A stretch of 64,000 nt of DNA from Arsenicibacter rosenii (GTDB lineage: Bacteria > Bacteroidota > Bacteroidia > Cytophagales > Spirosomataceae): the NCBI RefSeq assembly GCF_001870735.1, contig NZ_MORL01000003.1:434001-498000 (forward strand), in the 5' to 3' direction. The notes under the pieces were generated by a model. The model saw only the letters and a program-made list of their open reading frames with translations, had not been told where the DNA came from and ran no database searches. This document shows positions 52,085 through 60,358 of this stretch, in pieces (the stretch's first letter is position 1; every line of letters begins with the position of its first letter). The position numbers were made by a program, and so were the translations under genes.

Positions 52085-52435
52085 ATGAAACACCTGACCC
52101 TAACCGACAGCCCAATCTTTCCCCTGTCATTTGCCGTACAGGCTCGCCCCAAAAATTCCTGGCTGGATTCCACTCAAATCAACCGGTCAAATACACCGCT
52201 TTGTCTGGCAAACGGAATCATTGTTAACCCGGCCAAGGTAAACCCTGATTTTGTGACGTCCGTTAACGTCGTTAACGATGAGGGTACCAGACAACGGCCC
52301 GGCCAACTGACCGATCATGGCTGCATCATTGTCGACGCCGGTCAGCAACAGGTATCCGTGGCAGTGCAGCCGGCGAATAAAACGGCATATGCAGGTTCCT
52401 CACCGGGCGTAGATTCAACGAGGTCTATGCGTTAG
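52085..52435 (+). CDS. Short hypothetical protein with TonB-plug-like segment
   Basis: The ATG at 52085 gives 116 residues. Residues about 46-85 (CLANGIIVNPAKVNPDFVTS, VNVVNDEGTR, LTDHGCIIVDAG) resemble the plug-type motif found in SusC/TonB-dependent proteins and in BlaR1-associated proteins of Bacteroidota (DGxxxxxxxxxNPxxIxSIxVLK then YGxxGxxGVIxI), but it is degenerate and lacks a signal peptide or barrel. It may be a stand-alone relic. A TACCTTGA sequence, one mismatch from the -7 consensus, precedes it at 52027-52034. Confidence 0.4.
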   Translation: MKHLTLTDSPIFPLSFAVQARPKNSWLDSTQINRSNTPLCLANGIIVNPAKVNPDFVTSVNVVNDEGTRQRPGQLTDHGCIIVDAGQQQVSVAVQPANKTAYAGSSPGVDSTRSMR

Positions 52436-53055
52436 CCCGTTAGAGACCGCCTTTAATTGACTTACCCAGGAGTAAAATAGGCTATCCCCGGCCCTTTCAA
52501 ACCCACTATCCATCCGGCAGGCTATTGTATGGGAGAGCTCCTGAGCTAGCAGGATTCGTTTATCTCGCAGTACCAGACTCATAAGTTATTTGGCCATATG
52601 AGTCTTATCAAGCTGAATAAAGCCCAAACGGGGCAACTATCGTTTTTTACGCCGCCCTTTGGCGGGGAGACTAATTGTTTTGCTTAGGCCTTACAGCCCC
52701 CAATCCGTCCGGATGCTCATAAAGGCAAATGCCACTTTTATCGTTAAAAGTCTGAAGTCCCGGCATTCCTGACGGGCCAACGCTATGTGCCCGCCCTCAG
52801 TAAGCTTAGTTGTGTGCTTTTTCGAGAAGATGAGCTGCGGACAACCCAAAAAAATAACACAATAACATTTTTTCAAATAAAAAGTCAGAATGCATTCCTA
52901 AGTATGTACTTTTGGTGTGAAAAAATAATTCTAAACCTGACTGTAAAATTAGTCTGTTTCATATTAATAACCCTTTGCAGTCAAAACGTTTATTGTAATT
53001 ACCTAAACTAAAGCTTCAGTTACTAAAAACTTGAGGCGCTAAAAGCAACTCACCA
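52436..53055. other. Gene-poor 620-bp intergenic region
   Basis: No convincing gene is seen. A 9-bp inverted repeat (AGACTCATA at 52575-52583, complement at 52597-52605) is a possible terminator. A minus-strand frame at 52691-52876 reads IALARQECRDFRLLTIKVAFAFMSIRTDWGL-like sequence near its end, split here by no stop, and might be a transposase remnant; I cannot identify it. The region becomes AT-rich from about 52840. Confidence 0.4.
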
Positions 53056-54366
53056 ATGTTAAAGTACTTTTGTTTAATACTCTGTATTTCCAGTATACTG
53101 ATCTACTATATATGGGTTATTATAAATAGCCAAAATATTCCTTTCGCAGATGATTTGAGTTTTATGGCTAATCTATATGATATTCAAACAGCCTCTAGCT
53201 TTACTGATAAAATAAACATTTTCTTTGCTTTTCATAATGAGCATAAATTACTTTATCCACGACTTTTAGTTTGGATCCTAGCCAGGTTACAGGGAGGTAT
53301 TATTGATATCAGATGGTGGATATGGATAGGAAATAGTTTTTTGTTAGGGGTTCTATACATTTTCTATATATCTTTCAAAAGTTACCAGAAGCCTTTTATT
53401 TATTTTGTACCGGTAGTATTATTTTTTTTTCAGCCAATTTATATAGAGTTAACTTATTGGGGTATGGCCTCCATACAAAATATAGGTATTCTATTAGTCA
53501 GCTCTTTGGTTTTATATAAAATATCTACATATGATACTGATATTAAAAAAATATTTATACTCTTCCTGCTAACTGTCTCAGCAGTTTTTACAAGCGCCAA
53601 TGGCTTAGTGCTAGTGCCCATAATTGCCGGTATTCTTTTACTAAAAAAACGGTATAATCTCTTATCAATCTGGATAATATTGGGCTGTATTTTATTTTGG
53701 TTCTACTGGCATGACTTCAATCCTCAGATTCACTCAGTAGCGATAAAACGTACTATATCGGGAGTAGTGTTATCCTTCTTCGCCCTGCTTGGTTCATTTC
53801 TTGAATCGCAGAGATATGGGAAGTTTACTATAGTCGCCGGAGTATTCATAGCTATAGCAATGGCGTATTTATTATGGCCTATCTTAAAAATTATATTAAA
53901 GAGTGAGTTTAAAAAAATCAGCAATAGCCAACTATTCCTACTTTCTTACTTTATTTTTTTGTTGTTAACGATAACAGTCATTGCTTTCAACAGAAACTTT
54001 GAAGATGCGCTTCACGTTAGCCGATATAAAATATATTCCGTACTAATACTAATTGTTATGTATTTTCTGATAATCAGGCGCTACCAGGTTTCGATACATA
54101 TTATTTATGTTTTAATAATCGGGTGTACAGGGTTTGCTGTTTACAATTATAAGCGTGCTAATGCTGTTACTCATGCCCATAGTCAATTGTTGAATCAACA
54201 ACTGAATAAATGGTTTTACTTACAACAACTTGACGCTCCTACTCCTCTTCAAGGGCAATACTATGCCACCAGATGGACTGCATTATATTTGCAGGGTGCT
54301 TATATTCCTCCAATAGAATCGCGCAATCCTTCAAAACACGGCAATCGGATCGCTAAACCAAAATAA
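53056..54366 (+). CDS. AT-rich polytopic membrane protein, possible GT-C glycosyltransferase
   Basis: The 436-residue protein has 10-11 predicted membrane helices. An early periplasmic loop reads QNIPFADDLSFMANLYDI, resembling the acidic loop that binds metal and polyprenol-phosphate sugar in GT-C enzymes. A hydrophilic C-terminal tail (YYATRWTALYLQGAYIPPIE) follows the last helix. Base composition is far more AT-rich than the flanking genome, suggesting transfer. No other surface-polysaccharide genes are near. The family cannot be confirmed. Confidence 0.5.
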   Translation: MLKYFCLILCISSILIYYIWVIINSQNIPFADDLSFMANLYDIQTASSFTDKINIFFAFHNEHKLLYPRLLVWILARLQGGIIDIRWWIWIGNSFLLGVLYIFYISFKSYQKPFIYFVPVVLFFFQPIYIELTYWGMASIQNIGILLVSSLVLYKISTYDTDIKKIFILFLLTVSAVFTSANGLVLVPIIAGILLLKKRYNLLSIWIILGCILFWFYWHDFNPQIHSVAIKRTISGVVLSFFALLGSFLESQRYGKFTIVAGVFIAIAMAYLLWPILKIILKSEFKKISNSQLFLLSYFIFLLLTITVIAFNRNFEDALHVSRYKIYSVLILIVMYFLIIRRYQVSIHIIYVLIIGCTGFAVYNYKRANAVTHAHSQLLNQQLNKWFYLQQLDAPTPLQGQYYATRWTALYLQGAYIPPIESRNPSKHGNRIAKPK

Positions 54367-54377
54367 ACACTCAGTGG

Positions 54378-54426
54378 TGTAGCCTGAACTACGCCCGACC
54401 GTTGGCTGGTCTCTGACCGGCATTCG
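54378..54426. repeat. Composite intergenic repeat
   Basis: TGTAGCCTGAACTACGCCC (54378-54396) matches the CGTAGT palindromic family, and is followed at 54405-54426 by GCTGGTCTCTGACCGGCATT, which matches sequences at 42189-42209 and 57764-57785. The two modules seem joined here. Confidence 0.55.
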
Positions 54427-54619
54427 CTTAACTAATTTAACACCGTTCCTCATACTCACCACTAGCCGGTTTAATATCCTGTGGTTATACCTAAAACGAA
54501 AATCAGTCCGATGGGATGAAATATAGCGTCATCTATACCATTGCACCAATTACCCGTATCATAAGCGAAAGCCGTTGTCTTTATTGACCATAGAACGATC
54601 ACTGCTCCGTCCAGGTCCG

Positions 54620-54653
54620 GACAAACCCCGTCCGCTTTCGGACGGGGTTTGTC
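54620..54653. terminator. Perfect 15-bp hairpin
   Basis: GACAAACCCCGTCCG at 54620-54634 pairs with its complement at 54639-54653 with a 4-base loop. It separates the GT-C-like gene from padR. The rest of the gap 54367-54772 contains only repeats and the upstream region of padR. Confidence 0.7.
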
Positions 54654-54772
54654 GTATTTAGGCCACAAAACAGCCTTTTTACGGTCCCAGAGACAGGTTC
54701 AGACAGTTGGCCCCTGATTTGCTATGCAAAAGAGAAAGATAGGTCTACTCCCATCATCCGGTTTATCTGTTT

Positions 54773-55108
54773 ATGAAAGGTACTCAATTAGGAGAATTTG
54801 AAGAAATCGTGCTGCTGGCTATTGCTCTTCTCTACGACGACGCCTACAGCGTGGCCATTGTGGAAGAGCTGACCAATCGGCTGGAACGCCCCATGAGCCT
54901 GGGCGTTGTACACCGGACCATGCAGCGGCTGGAAGAAAAAGGGCTCGTAAACTCCCGTTTCGGGGAGGCAACGGCCGAACGCGGCGGACGGCGTAAACGC
55001 CTGTTTACCGTCACGCTGGCGGGTGAACAAGCCTTGCGGGAAGCACGCCGGATCCGGAACGACTTGTGGGATGGCATTCCGAATGCTGCGTTTACACACT
55101 TGCCATGA
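54773..55108 (+). CDS. PadR family transcriptional regulator
   Basis: The 111-residue protein has the PadR winged helix: LGEFEEIVLLAIALLYDDAYSV, VHRTMQRLEEKGLVNSRF, then the RLFTVTLAGEQALREARR wing and helix. In Bacteroidota and related bacteria such short PadR proteins often precede MacB-type permeases and control them. Its stop overlaps the next start (ATGA at 55105-55108), so the two are translationally coupled. Confidence 0.9.
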   Translation: MKGTQLGEFEEIVLLAIALLYDDAYSVAIVEELTNRLERPMSLGVVHRTMQRLEEKGLVNSRFGEATAERGGRRKRLFTVTLAGEQALREARRIRNDLWDGIPNAAFTHLP

Positions 55109-57744
55109 AAACGCCCCCTGCTCCCCAACCGCCGCAGTGGGCCGAACGCCTGCTGATGCGGATTGCCGCGCCTCACCTGCGCGAAGAACTTGCGGGTGAT
55201 CTGTATGAGTTGTTTCAACATCGGGTACAGCGTTATGGCCGTCGGAATGCCCGGCTTCTGTACGTTCTGGAACTACTTCTGCTGCTGCACCCAAGACTTT
55301 GGCGCCGGCAGTCCGAAACCGGCAAACGGTATACTACCCCTCACTATGCACAACCCAATCCAACAACAATGCTAAGCAACTACGTTAAAATCGCCCTGCG
55401 GAAACTGGCCCGGCAAAAAGCCTACACGCTGATTAATGTGATCAGCCTGAGTCTGGGTATTGCCTGTGCCATACTGATTTTTACTTTGGTGAAATACCAC
55501 CTGAGTTTTGACACGTTTCATGCCCATCAGGACCGGATCTACCGGATTTATACAGAACTGCACAGAGAAAACATCACCTATAGTACCGGCGTGCCAAATC
55601 CCATGGGAGACGCCTTCCGGAACAGCACAACCGTGGCAGATAAAATCGGACGCGTTGCCTTTCTGAACAAACGATTGATTACTGTTTCGCCGGAAAAAAA
55701 GTTTGAGGCTAACATCGCCTTTGCCGACCCTGCCTTTTTCGACCTGTTTCACTTCCCGCTGCTGCAGGGCAACCCGAAAACTGCCTTACAGGAGCAACAC
55801 ACCGCCCTGATTACGGACCGGATCGCCAAACAATATTTCGGGGATGAGAATCCGGCTGGCAAGCTGCTTCACATTGATGGATCGCTGGTAGTGAAGATTA
55901 CCGGCGTTCTCCGCGATCTGCCGGCCAATACCGATTTCCGTTCCGAAATTTATCTGCCTTTCAGCAGCTTACAGGAGCATAGTCCCTGGCTGGTCGAAAA
56001 AGACTGGTGGCTGGGTTTCAACAAGGAAATGCAGTGTTTTATCCGGCTCAAACCTGGCGTTTCGCCGGCTATGGTTGATGCGAAACTGCTGCGGGCCATT
56101 TCGGAAAAGCACTATGATAAGGAAATGGCCAAAACGTTTCATTTCAAATTACAGCCCCTTTCCGACGTTCATTTCAACCCCAAACTCCGTGGGCAGACCG
56201 ACCGGCAAAACCTCTGGACGTTCGGGCTTACCGGCTTTTTTCTGGTCATTACGGCCTGTGTCAACTTTATCAATCTGGCAACTGCCCAGGCACTGGGCCG
56301 GTCAAAGGAAGTTGGCGTGCGGAAGGCACTCGGCAGCCGGCGCGGATCGCTTTTCTGGCAGTTTATGACCGAAACAGCACTTATCGCCTGCCTGGGCCTG
56401 ATCATTGCGTTAGGCTTAGCATACACTGCCCTGCCACTTGTGAACCATTGGTTTGACATCGCCCTGACCATCAATCCGTTATCAGACATTTATTTGTCTA
56501 CCTTCCTGATCACGCTGCTGCTCTTTGTTGTGTTCTGTTCGGGGGCCTATCCGGGCCTGATCCTGTCCCGCTTTCAGCCGGTAGCCGCACTCAAAGGCAA
56601 ACTCTCTCAGCGGGCAGTTGGCGGCTTTTCTCTCCGGAAAGGGCTGGTAGTCACTCAGTTTGCTATTTCGCAGCTGCTCATTATCGGCACCCTGATCATT
56701 ACCAGTCAGTTGCGTTATTCGCAGCAGGCCAACATGGGGTTCCGGAAAGACGCGGTTGTTATTCTGCCCCTGCCTGACAATAAACCCGCTACGATCAGCA
56801 CGCTCGCTAATCAACTGTCGGGATTACCCGGCGCCGGTCAGGTAAGCTTCTTTGACAGCCCGCCTGCCACCGAAAGCATCGGCAGTACAGTCATCCGTTT
56901 TGACTCCCGTCCGGAAAATGAACGTTGGAATATTTCGGTAAAATCGGCCGATCACCGGTACCTCTCAACCTTCAGCATTCCCGTTCTCGCCGGCCGCAAC
57001 CTGAACCCATCAGACACAGTCCGTGAATTTCTGCTCAATGAAACAGCGGTTAAAGCCCTTGGGCTGACTTCGGCGCAGGATGCCATCGGGAAACCGGCTT
57101 TCGTTGATAATCATCAGGGTACGATTGTGGGGGTGATGAAGGATTTTCACTTTAAATCGTTCCGGACCGTTATCGAACCCCTGTGTATCTCAACCCGCAG
57201 TGAAGCCTATAACAGCTGCGGCATCAGCCTTAACCCACACACTATGGCGTCAACGCTGACGGACATTGAAGCCATCTGGAAAGCCCAATACCCGTCCGCT
57301 GTTTTCACCTACCGGTTTATGGATGAAGACATTGAGCGCTTCTACAAACTCGATAACATGCTGCTAAGGCTCATCCAGCTCTTTGCCGGCATTGCGATCT
57401 TTGTCGGCTGTCTGGGCCTATACGGTCTGGTTTCCTTCATGGCAGCGCAGAAAACCCGGGAAATTGGTGTACGGAAAGTATTGGGCGCCACAACGGGGCA
57501 GATTCTCTGGCTGTTCGGAAAAGAGTTTGCTCGGCTGCTGCTGCTGGCCTTTGTGGTGGCCGCACCGCTGGCATGGTGGGCTATGAACAAGTGGCTGACT
57601 AATTTCGTCTACCGAATTGAGCCCGGCATAGGCACGTTTGCCCTGGCGATGCTGATAACGATTCTGGTAGCCTTGCTGACGGTAAGTTTCCGCAGTCTGA
57701 AAGCAGCGCTGATGAATCCGGTCAGGTCGTTGCGGAGTGAGTAG
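55105..57744 (+). CDS. MacB/FtsX-type permease with PadR-associated prefix domain
   Basis: The ATG at 55105 gives 879 residues. An N-terminal soluble prefix of about 85 residues (QWAERLLMRIAAPHLREELA, then LYELFQHRVQRYGRRNARLL) is the permease prefix domain typical of PadR-linked transporters. The permease part then follows: YVKIALRKLARQKAYTLINV, periplasmic cores, GRSKEVGVRKALGSRR, and the final FtsX block KTREIGVRKVLGATTGQ. No ATPase is encoded alongside, so the partner is distant or the protein works otherwise. The padR gene is coupled to it. Confidence 0.88.
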   Translation: MKTPPAPQPPQWAERLLMRIAAPHLREELAGDLYELFQHRVQRYGRRNARLLYVLELLLLLHPRLWRRQSETGKRYTTPHYAQPNPTTMLSNYVKIALRKLARQKAYTLINVISLSLGIACAILIFTLVKYHLSFDTFHAHQDRIYRIYTELHRENITYSTGVPNPMGDAFRNSTTVADKIGRVAFLNKRLITVSPEKKFEANIAFADPAFFDLFHFPLLQGNPKTALQEQHTALITDRIAKQYFGDENPAGKLLHIDGSLVVKITGVLRDLPANTDFRSEIYLPFSSLQEHSPWLVEKDWWLGFNKEMQCFIRLKPGVSPAMVDAKLLRAISEKHYDKEMAKTFHFKLQPLSDVHFNPKLRGQTDRQNLWTFGLTGFFLVITACVNFINLATAQALGRSKEVGVRKALGSRRGSLFWQFMTETALIACLGLIIALGLAYTALPLVNHWFDIALTINPLSDIYLSTFLITLLLFVVFCSGAYPGLILSRFQPVAALKGKLSQRAVGGFSLRKGLVVTQFAISQLLIIGTLIITSQLRYSQQANMGFRKDAVVILPLPDNKPATISTLANQLSGLPGAGQVSFFDSPPATESIGSTVIRFDSRPENERWNISVKSADHRYLSTFSIPVLAGRNLNPSDTVREFLLNETAVKALGLTSAQDAIGKPAFVDNHQGTIVGVMKDFHFKSFRTVIEPLCISTRSEAYNSCGISLNPHTMASTLTDIEAIWKAQYPSAVFTYRFMDEDIERFYKLDNMLLRLIQLFAGIAIFVGCLGLYGLVSFMAAQKTREIGVRKVLGATTGQILWLFGKEFARLLLLAFVVAAPLAWWAMNKWLTNFVYRIEPGIGTFALAMLITILVALLTVSFRSLKAALMNPVRSLRSE

Positions 57745-57763
57745 CAAGTCCGCCGGGCGTTAA

Positions 57764-57785
57764 ACCAGTCTCTGACCGGCATTTG
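57764..57785. repeat. GGTCTCTGACCGGC-type repeat
   Basis: ACCAGTCTCTGACCGGCATTTG resembles repeats at 42189-42209 and 54405-54426. It follows the permease stop. The rest of the AT-rich gap to 58021 holds no other recognisable feature. Confidence 0.5.
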
Positions 57786-58021
57786 ATTGACTCGCTCAAG
57801 GTGTTTATCATTGGTTTTCCGGTGGTATCCTGAAAAAGATGACTTATAAGTATGTTGCCTAATTAACAAATAAAGCATCTTTTTTGTATATGATATTTTA
57901 TTACTGCATACAAATCACAAAAAAAACGTAGAGAACCTTTACCTTTTAGTAGAATTTATTCATATATTAAACCATTAATATGTTTATTTGCCAGAACAAA
58001 AACTTATATTATTTATTTCCT

Positions 58022-58597
58022 ATGAAAAAATTATTGGCTTTATTATGTACTTGCGCTGCTTTGTCAGCATCGGCTCAAGATTACAAGCCATTTAAGGTTA
58101 ATCTTTCTGTTGGATTTGCTGCGCCTACTGGCCAAGGTGCTAAAGGTGGAGTTCTGATGTCAATTGAACCTAGATATGGTTTGACCGATAATTTTGATGT
58201 TGGCTTACGAGTTGAAGGTGCGCTCATAGCAAAATCTTTTTACGCTAACGGTCAGCCTGTCAGCAGTGAAACTAAATTCTCGGGTTCTTATGTGTTAACG
58301 GGCACCTATTTTCATCAGGTAAATAATTTCCGGCCGTATGCAGGGATTGGTTTGGGAATATACTCATACGCTGCCAACAAATTTGGGTTCACTAATTCAT
58401 CTGATTTAGAAGTATCCGCTGGTAATAAGCCTGGCTTAATGGTGCGTATTGGCTTTAAAACCGGGCACTTTAATATGGGGGCCGAATATAACATTGTAGG
58501 TAAGACAAAAGAGACGGTTACGGGTAAAGCCATTGAGAGCACTAACTCATACGTAGGAATAAAAGTGGGCGTTGATATTGGTGGTGGTAAGCGGTAG
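58022..58597 (+). CDS. Small outer-membrane beta-barrel protein
   Basis: The ATG at 58022 gives 191 residues with a signal peptide (MKKLLALLCTCAALSASAQ). The mature part is a series of alternating strands (FKVNLSVGFAAPTG, GVLMSIEPRYGLTDNFDVGL, FSGSYVLTGTYFHQV, RPYAGIGLGIYSY, GLMVRIGFKTGHFNMGAEY, SYVGIKVGVDIGG), the form of an eight-stranded outer-membrane protein of the OmpX/OmpW type. It is AT-rich and preceded by a long AT-rich leader. Ligand or role unknown. Confidence 0.75.
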   Translation: MKKLLALLCTCAALSASAQDYKPFKVNLSVGFAAPTGQGAKGGVLMSIEPRYGLTDNFDVGLRVEGALIAKSFYANGQPVSSETKFSGSYVLTGTYFHQVNNFRPYAGIGLGIYSYAANKFGFTNSSDLEVSAGNKPGLMVRIGFKTGHFNMGAEYNIVGKTKETVTGKAIESTNSYVGIKVGVDIGGGKR

Positions 58598-58623
58598 TAA
58601 CCAGAATAGATTATGATTATCAC

Positions 58624-58653
58624 AAAGGCGCGGGATAATTCCCGCGCCTTTTG
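58624..58653 (+). terminator. Rho-independent terminator
   Basis: AAAGGCGCGGGA pairs with TCCCGCGCCTTT, then TTG, just after the barrel gene. The remaining 250 bases before the sulfatase start contain no other recognisable feature. Confidence 0.8.
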
Positions 58654-58902
58654 AATTGTATACAACAAATTAATGGTATAAAACTACCTTGTTCTATGTT
58701 GCCTGCCTCTACAATTACTCCAATGGGCGACAGGATTTGCTGTTGTGGAATAATAAACATGACGCGAACTGTGGGATAACCGATTCACTCTCTAATATAG
58801 TAACCCCCACCCCTCTATTGCTTTTGGTTTGTGTAGATCCCGTATGAACCGGCAGCGCATTCGTTGAGCCTGCGTTACCACCAACCCAAACAAACCACGT
58901 TA

Positions 58903-60297
58903 ATGCACCTACGCTCAATTTTAGTTTCACTCCTGCTCATCAGCACGCTGGCAATGGCGTTCACCACAAAGCCCGCTGGACAAGCAGCTGACCGGAAACC
59001 CAACATCATCCTGATCCTGATCGACGACATGGGCATTGCCGATGTCGGTTGCTATCGGGAAACCGGTGCGTCTGCCAAGGCAGGCCCGCAACTGCCGCCC
59101 ACGCCGAACATCGACCGGCTCGCTTCGGAAGGAATTAAATTCACCAACTACTACAGCGCCGCTCCGATCTGTTCGCCGTCGCGTGTGGGTCTGACGACCG
59201 GCACGGTGCCAGGCAAATGGCGGATCACTTCGTTTCTGGCCGACCGCAAACACAACCGTACCTGCCAGCAGGCCGATTTCCTCGATGCGTCGGCACCCAC
59301 CGTCGCCCGATCGCTGAAAGCGCAGGGCTATGCCACGGCCCATTTCGGGAAATGGCACATGGGTGGTGGCCGCGATGTCGACAATGCGCCCGGCATCCGG
59401 CAGTACGGCTTCGATGAATACGCCAGCACCTGGGAAAGCCCCGACCCCGATCCACTGCTGACATCGACCGACTGGATATGGGCTAAATCGGACAGCATCA
59501 AGCGCTGGAAACGTACCGCTTACTTTGTTGGCAAAACCCTGGATTTTCTGAAACGTAACCCCGGCAACCCCTGCTACATCAACCTGTGGCCCGACGACGT
59601 ACATACTCCATGGGTAGCTGACGAAACCACGCTCAACGAAGCACCGAAAGGCACCGAAAAGCCCCGCGAGTTTAAAGCAGTCCTGGCCGACCTGGACATA
59701 CAGATAGGTCGGTTGCTCGACGGGCTGAAGGCGCTGGGTATCGACAACAACACCATGATTGTCTTTACGAGTGATAACGGGGCTCTGCCCACGTTTCAGG
59801 GCGTGCGGTCGGGGATTTTACGGGGCAGTAAGCTGTCGCTCTACGAAGGAGGCATCCGGATGCCGTTTCTGGTCCGGTATCCGGCCAAAACCCCGAAGGG
59901 CAAAGTCGATGACGAGTCGGTGATGAGTGCGCTGGACCTGTTTCCGTCGTTCGTCAGTTTGTCGGGTGCGAAACCCGATCTAACCCGGACCGATGGCGAA
60001 AACCGGGCCGATGTGTTACTGGGCAGGGCGTCGCAGCGGACGAAAACGCTGTTTTGGGAATATGGCCGTAACACGGAATCGTTCCGGTATCCGGCCGGCC
60101 GCGACAAGAGCCCGAACCTGGCGATCCGGCAGGAAAACTGGAAATTACTGATCCATGATGACGGGACCAATCCGGAACTATACGACCTCCGCAAAGACCC
60201 GTCGGAAACGACCAACCTGGCAGAGCAACAGCCTGAGCGGGTGGCCGGTATGCGGTCGGCGGTGCTGGCCTGGCGGTCGGGTTTGCCGAAGCTGTAA
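58903..60297 (+). CDS. Secreted formylglycine-type sulfatase
   Basis: The ATG at 58903 gives 464 residues with a signal peptide (MHLRSILVSLLLISTLAMAF). The sulfatase signature CSPSRVGLTTG has the Cys that is converted to formylglycine, preceded by the metal pair NIILILIDDMG. Further family blocks: TAHFGKWHMGG, FTSDNGALPTFQG and YEGGIRMPFLVRYPA. It cleaves sulfate esters from glycans in the periplasm or outside. Maturation needs a formylglycine-generating enzyme; the SUMF1-like protein in this window lacks the active Cys residues, so another one must exist. It is convergent with the GH95 gene. Confidence 0.9.
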   Translation: MHLRSILVSLLLISTLAMAFTTKPAGQAADRKPNIILILIDDMGIADVGCYRETGASAKAGPQLPPTPNIDRLASEGIKFTNYYSAAPICSPSRVGLTTGTVPGKWRITSFLADRKHNRTCQQADFLDASAPTVARSLKAQGYATAHFGKWHMGGGRDVDNAPGIRQYGFDEYASTWESPDPDPLLTSTDWIWAKSDSIKRWKRTAYFVGKTLDFLKRNPGNPCYINLWPDDVHTPWVADETTLNEAPKGTEKPREFKAVLADLDIQIGRLLDGLKALGIDNNTMIVFTSDNGALPTFQGVRSGILRGSKLSLYEGGIRMPFLVRYPAKTPKGKVDDESVMSALDLFPSFVSLSGAKPDLTRTDGENRADVLLGRASQRTKTLFWEYGRNTESFRYPAGRDKSPNLAIRQENWKLLIHDDGTNPELYDLRKDPSETTNLAEQQPERVAGMRSAVLAWRSGLPKL

Positions 60298-60312
60298 CTG
60301 ACTCTGATTGCT

Positions 60313-60357
60313 TTCCGGAGCTTCCTGGAAGTTCTAAACTTCCAGGAAGCTCCGGAA
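60313..60357. terminator. Perfect 21-bp hairpin between convergent genes
   Basis: Arms 60313-60333 and 60337-60357 are exact complements with a 3-base loop, between the sulfatase and GH95 stop codons. It terminates both. Confidence 0.85.
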
Positions 60358-60358
60358 C

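Noticed and set aside
52691-52876. Minus-strand 61-codon frame as a transposase fragment
   Set aside because: The second half looks coding-like but matches nothing I can name, and no inverted repeats or other fragments accompany it.
58903-60297. The SUMF1-like protein as activator of the sulfatase
   Set aside because: The expected active cysteine motif is absent in the SUMF1 domain, and the two genes are 17 kb apart.
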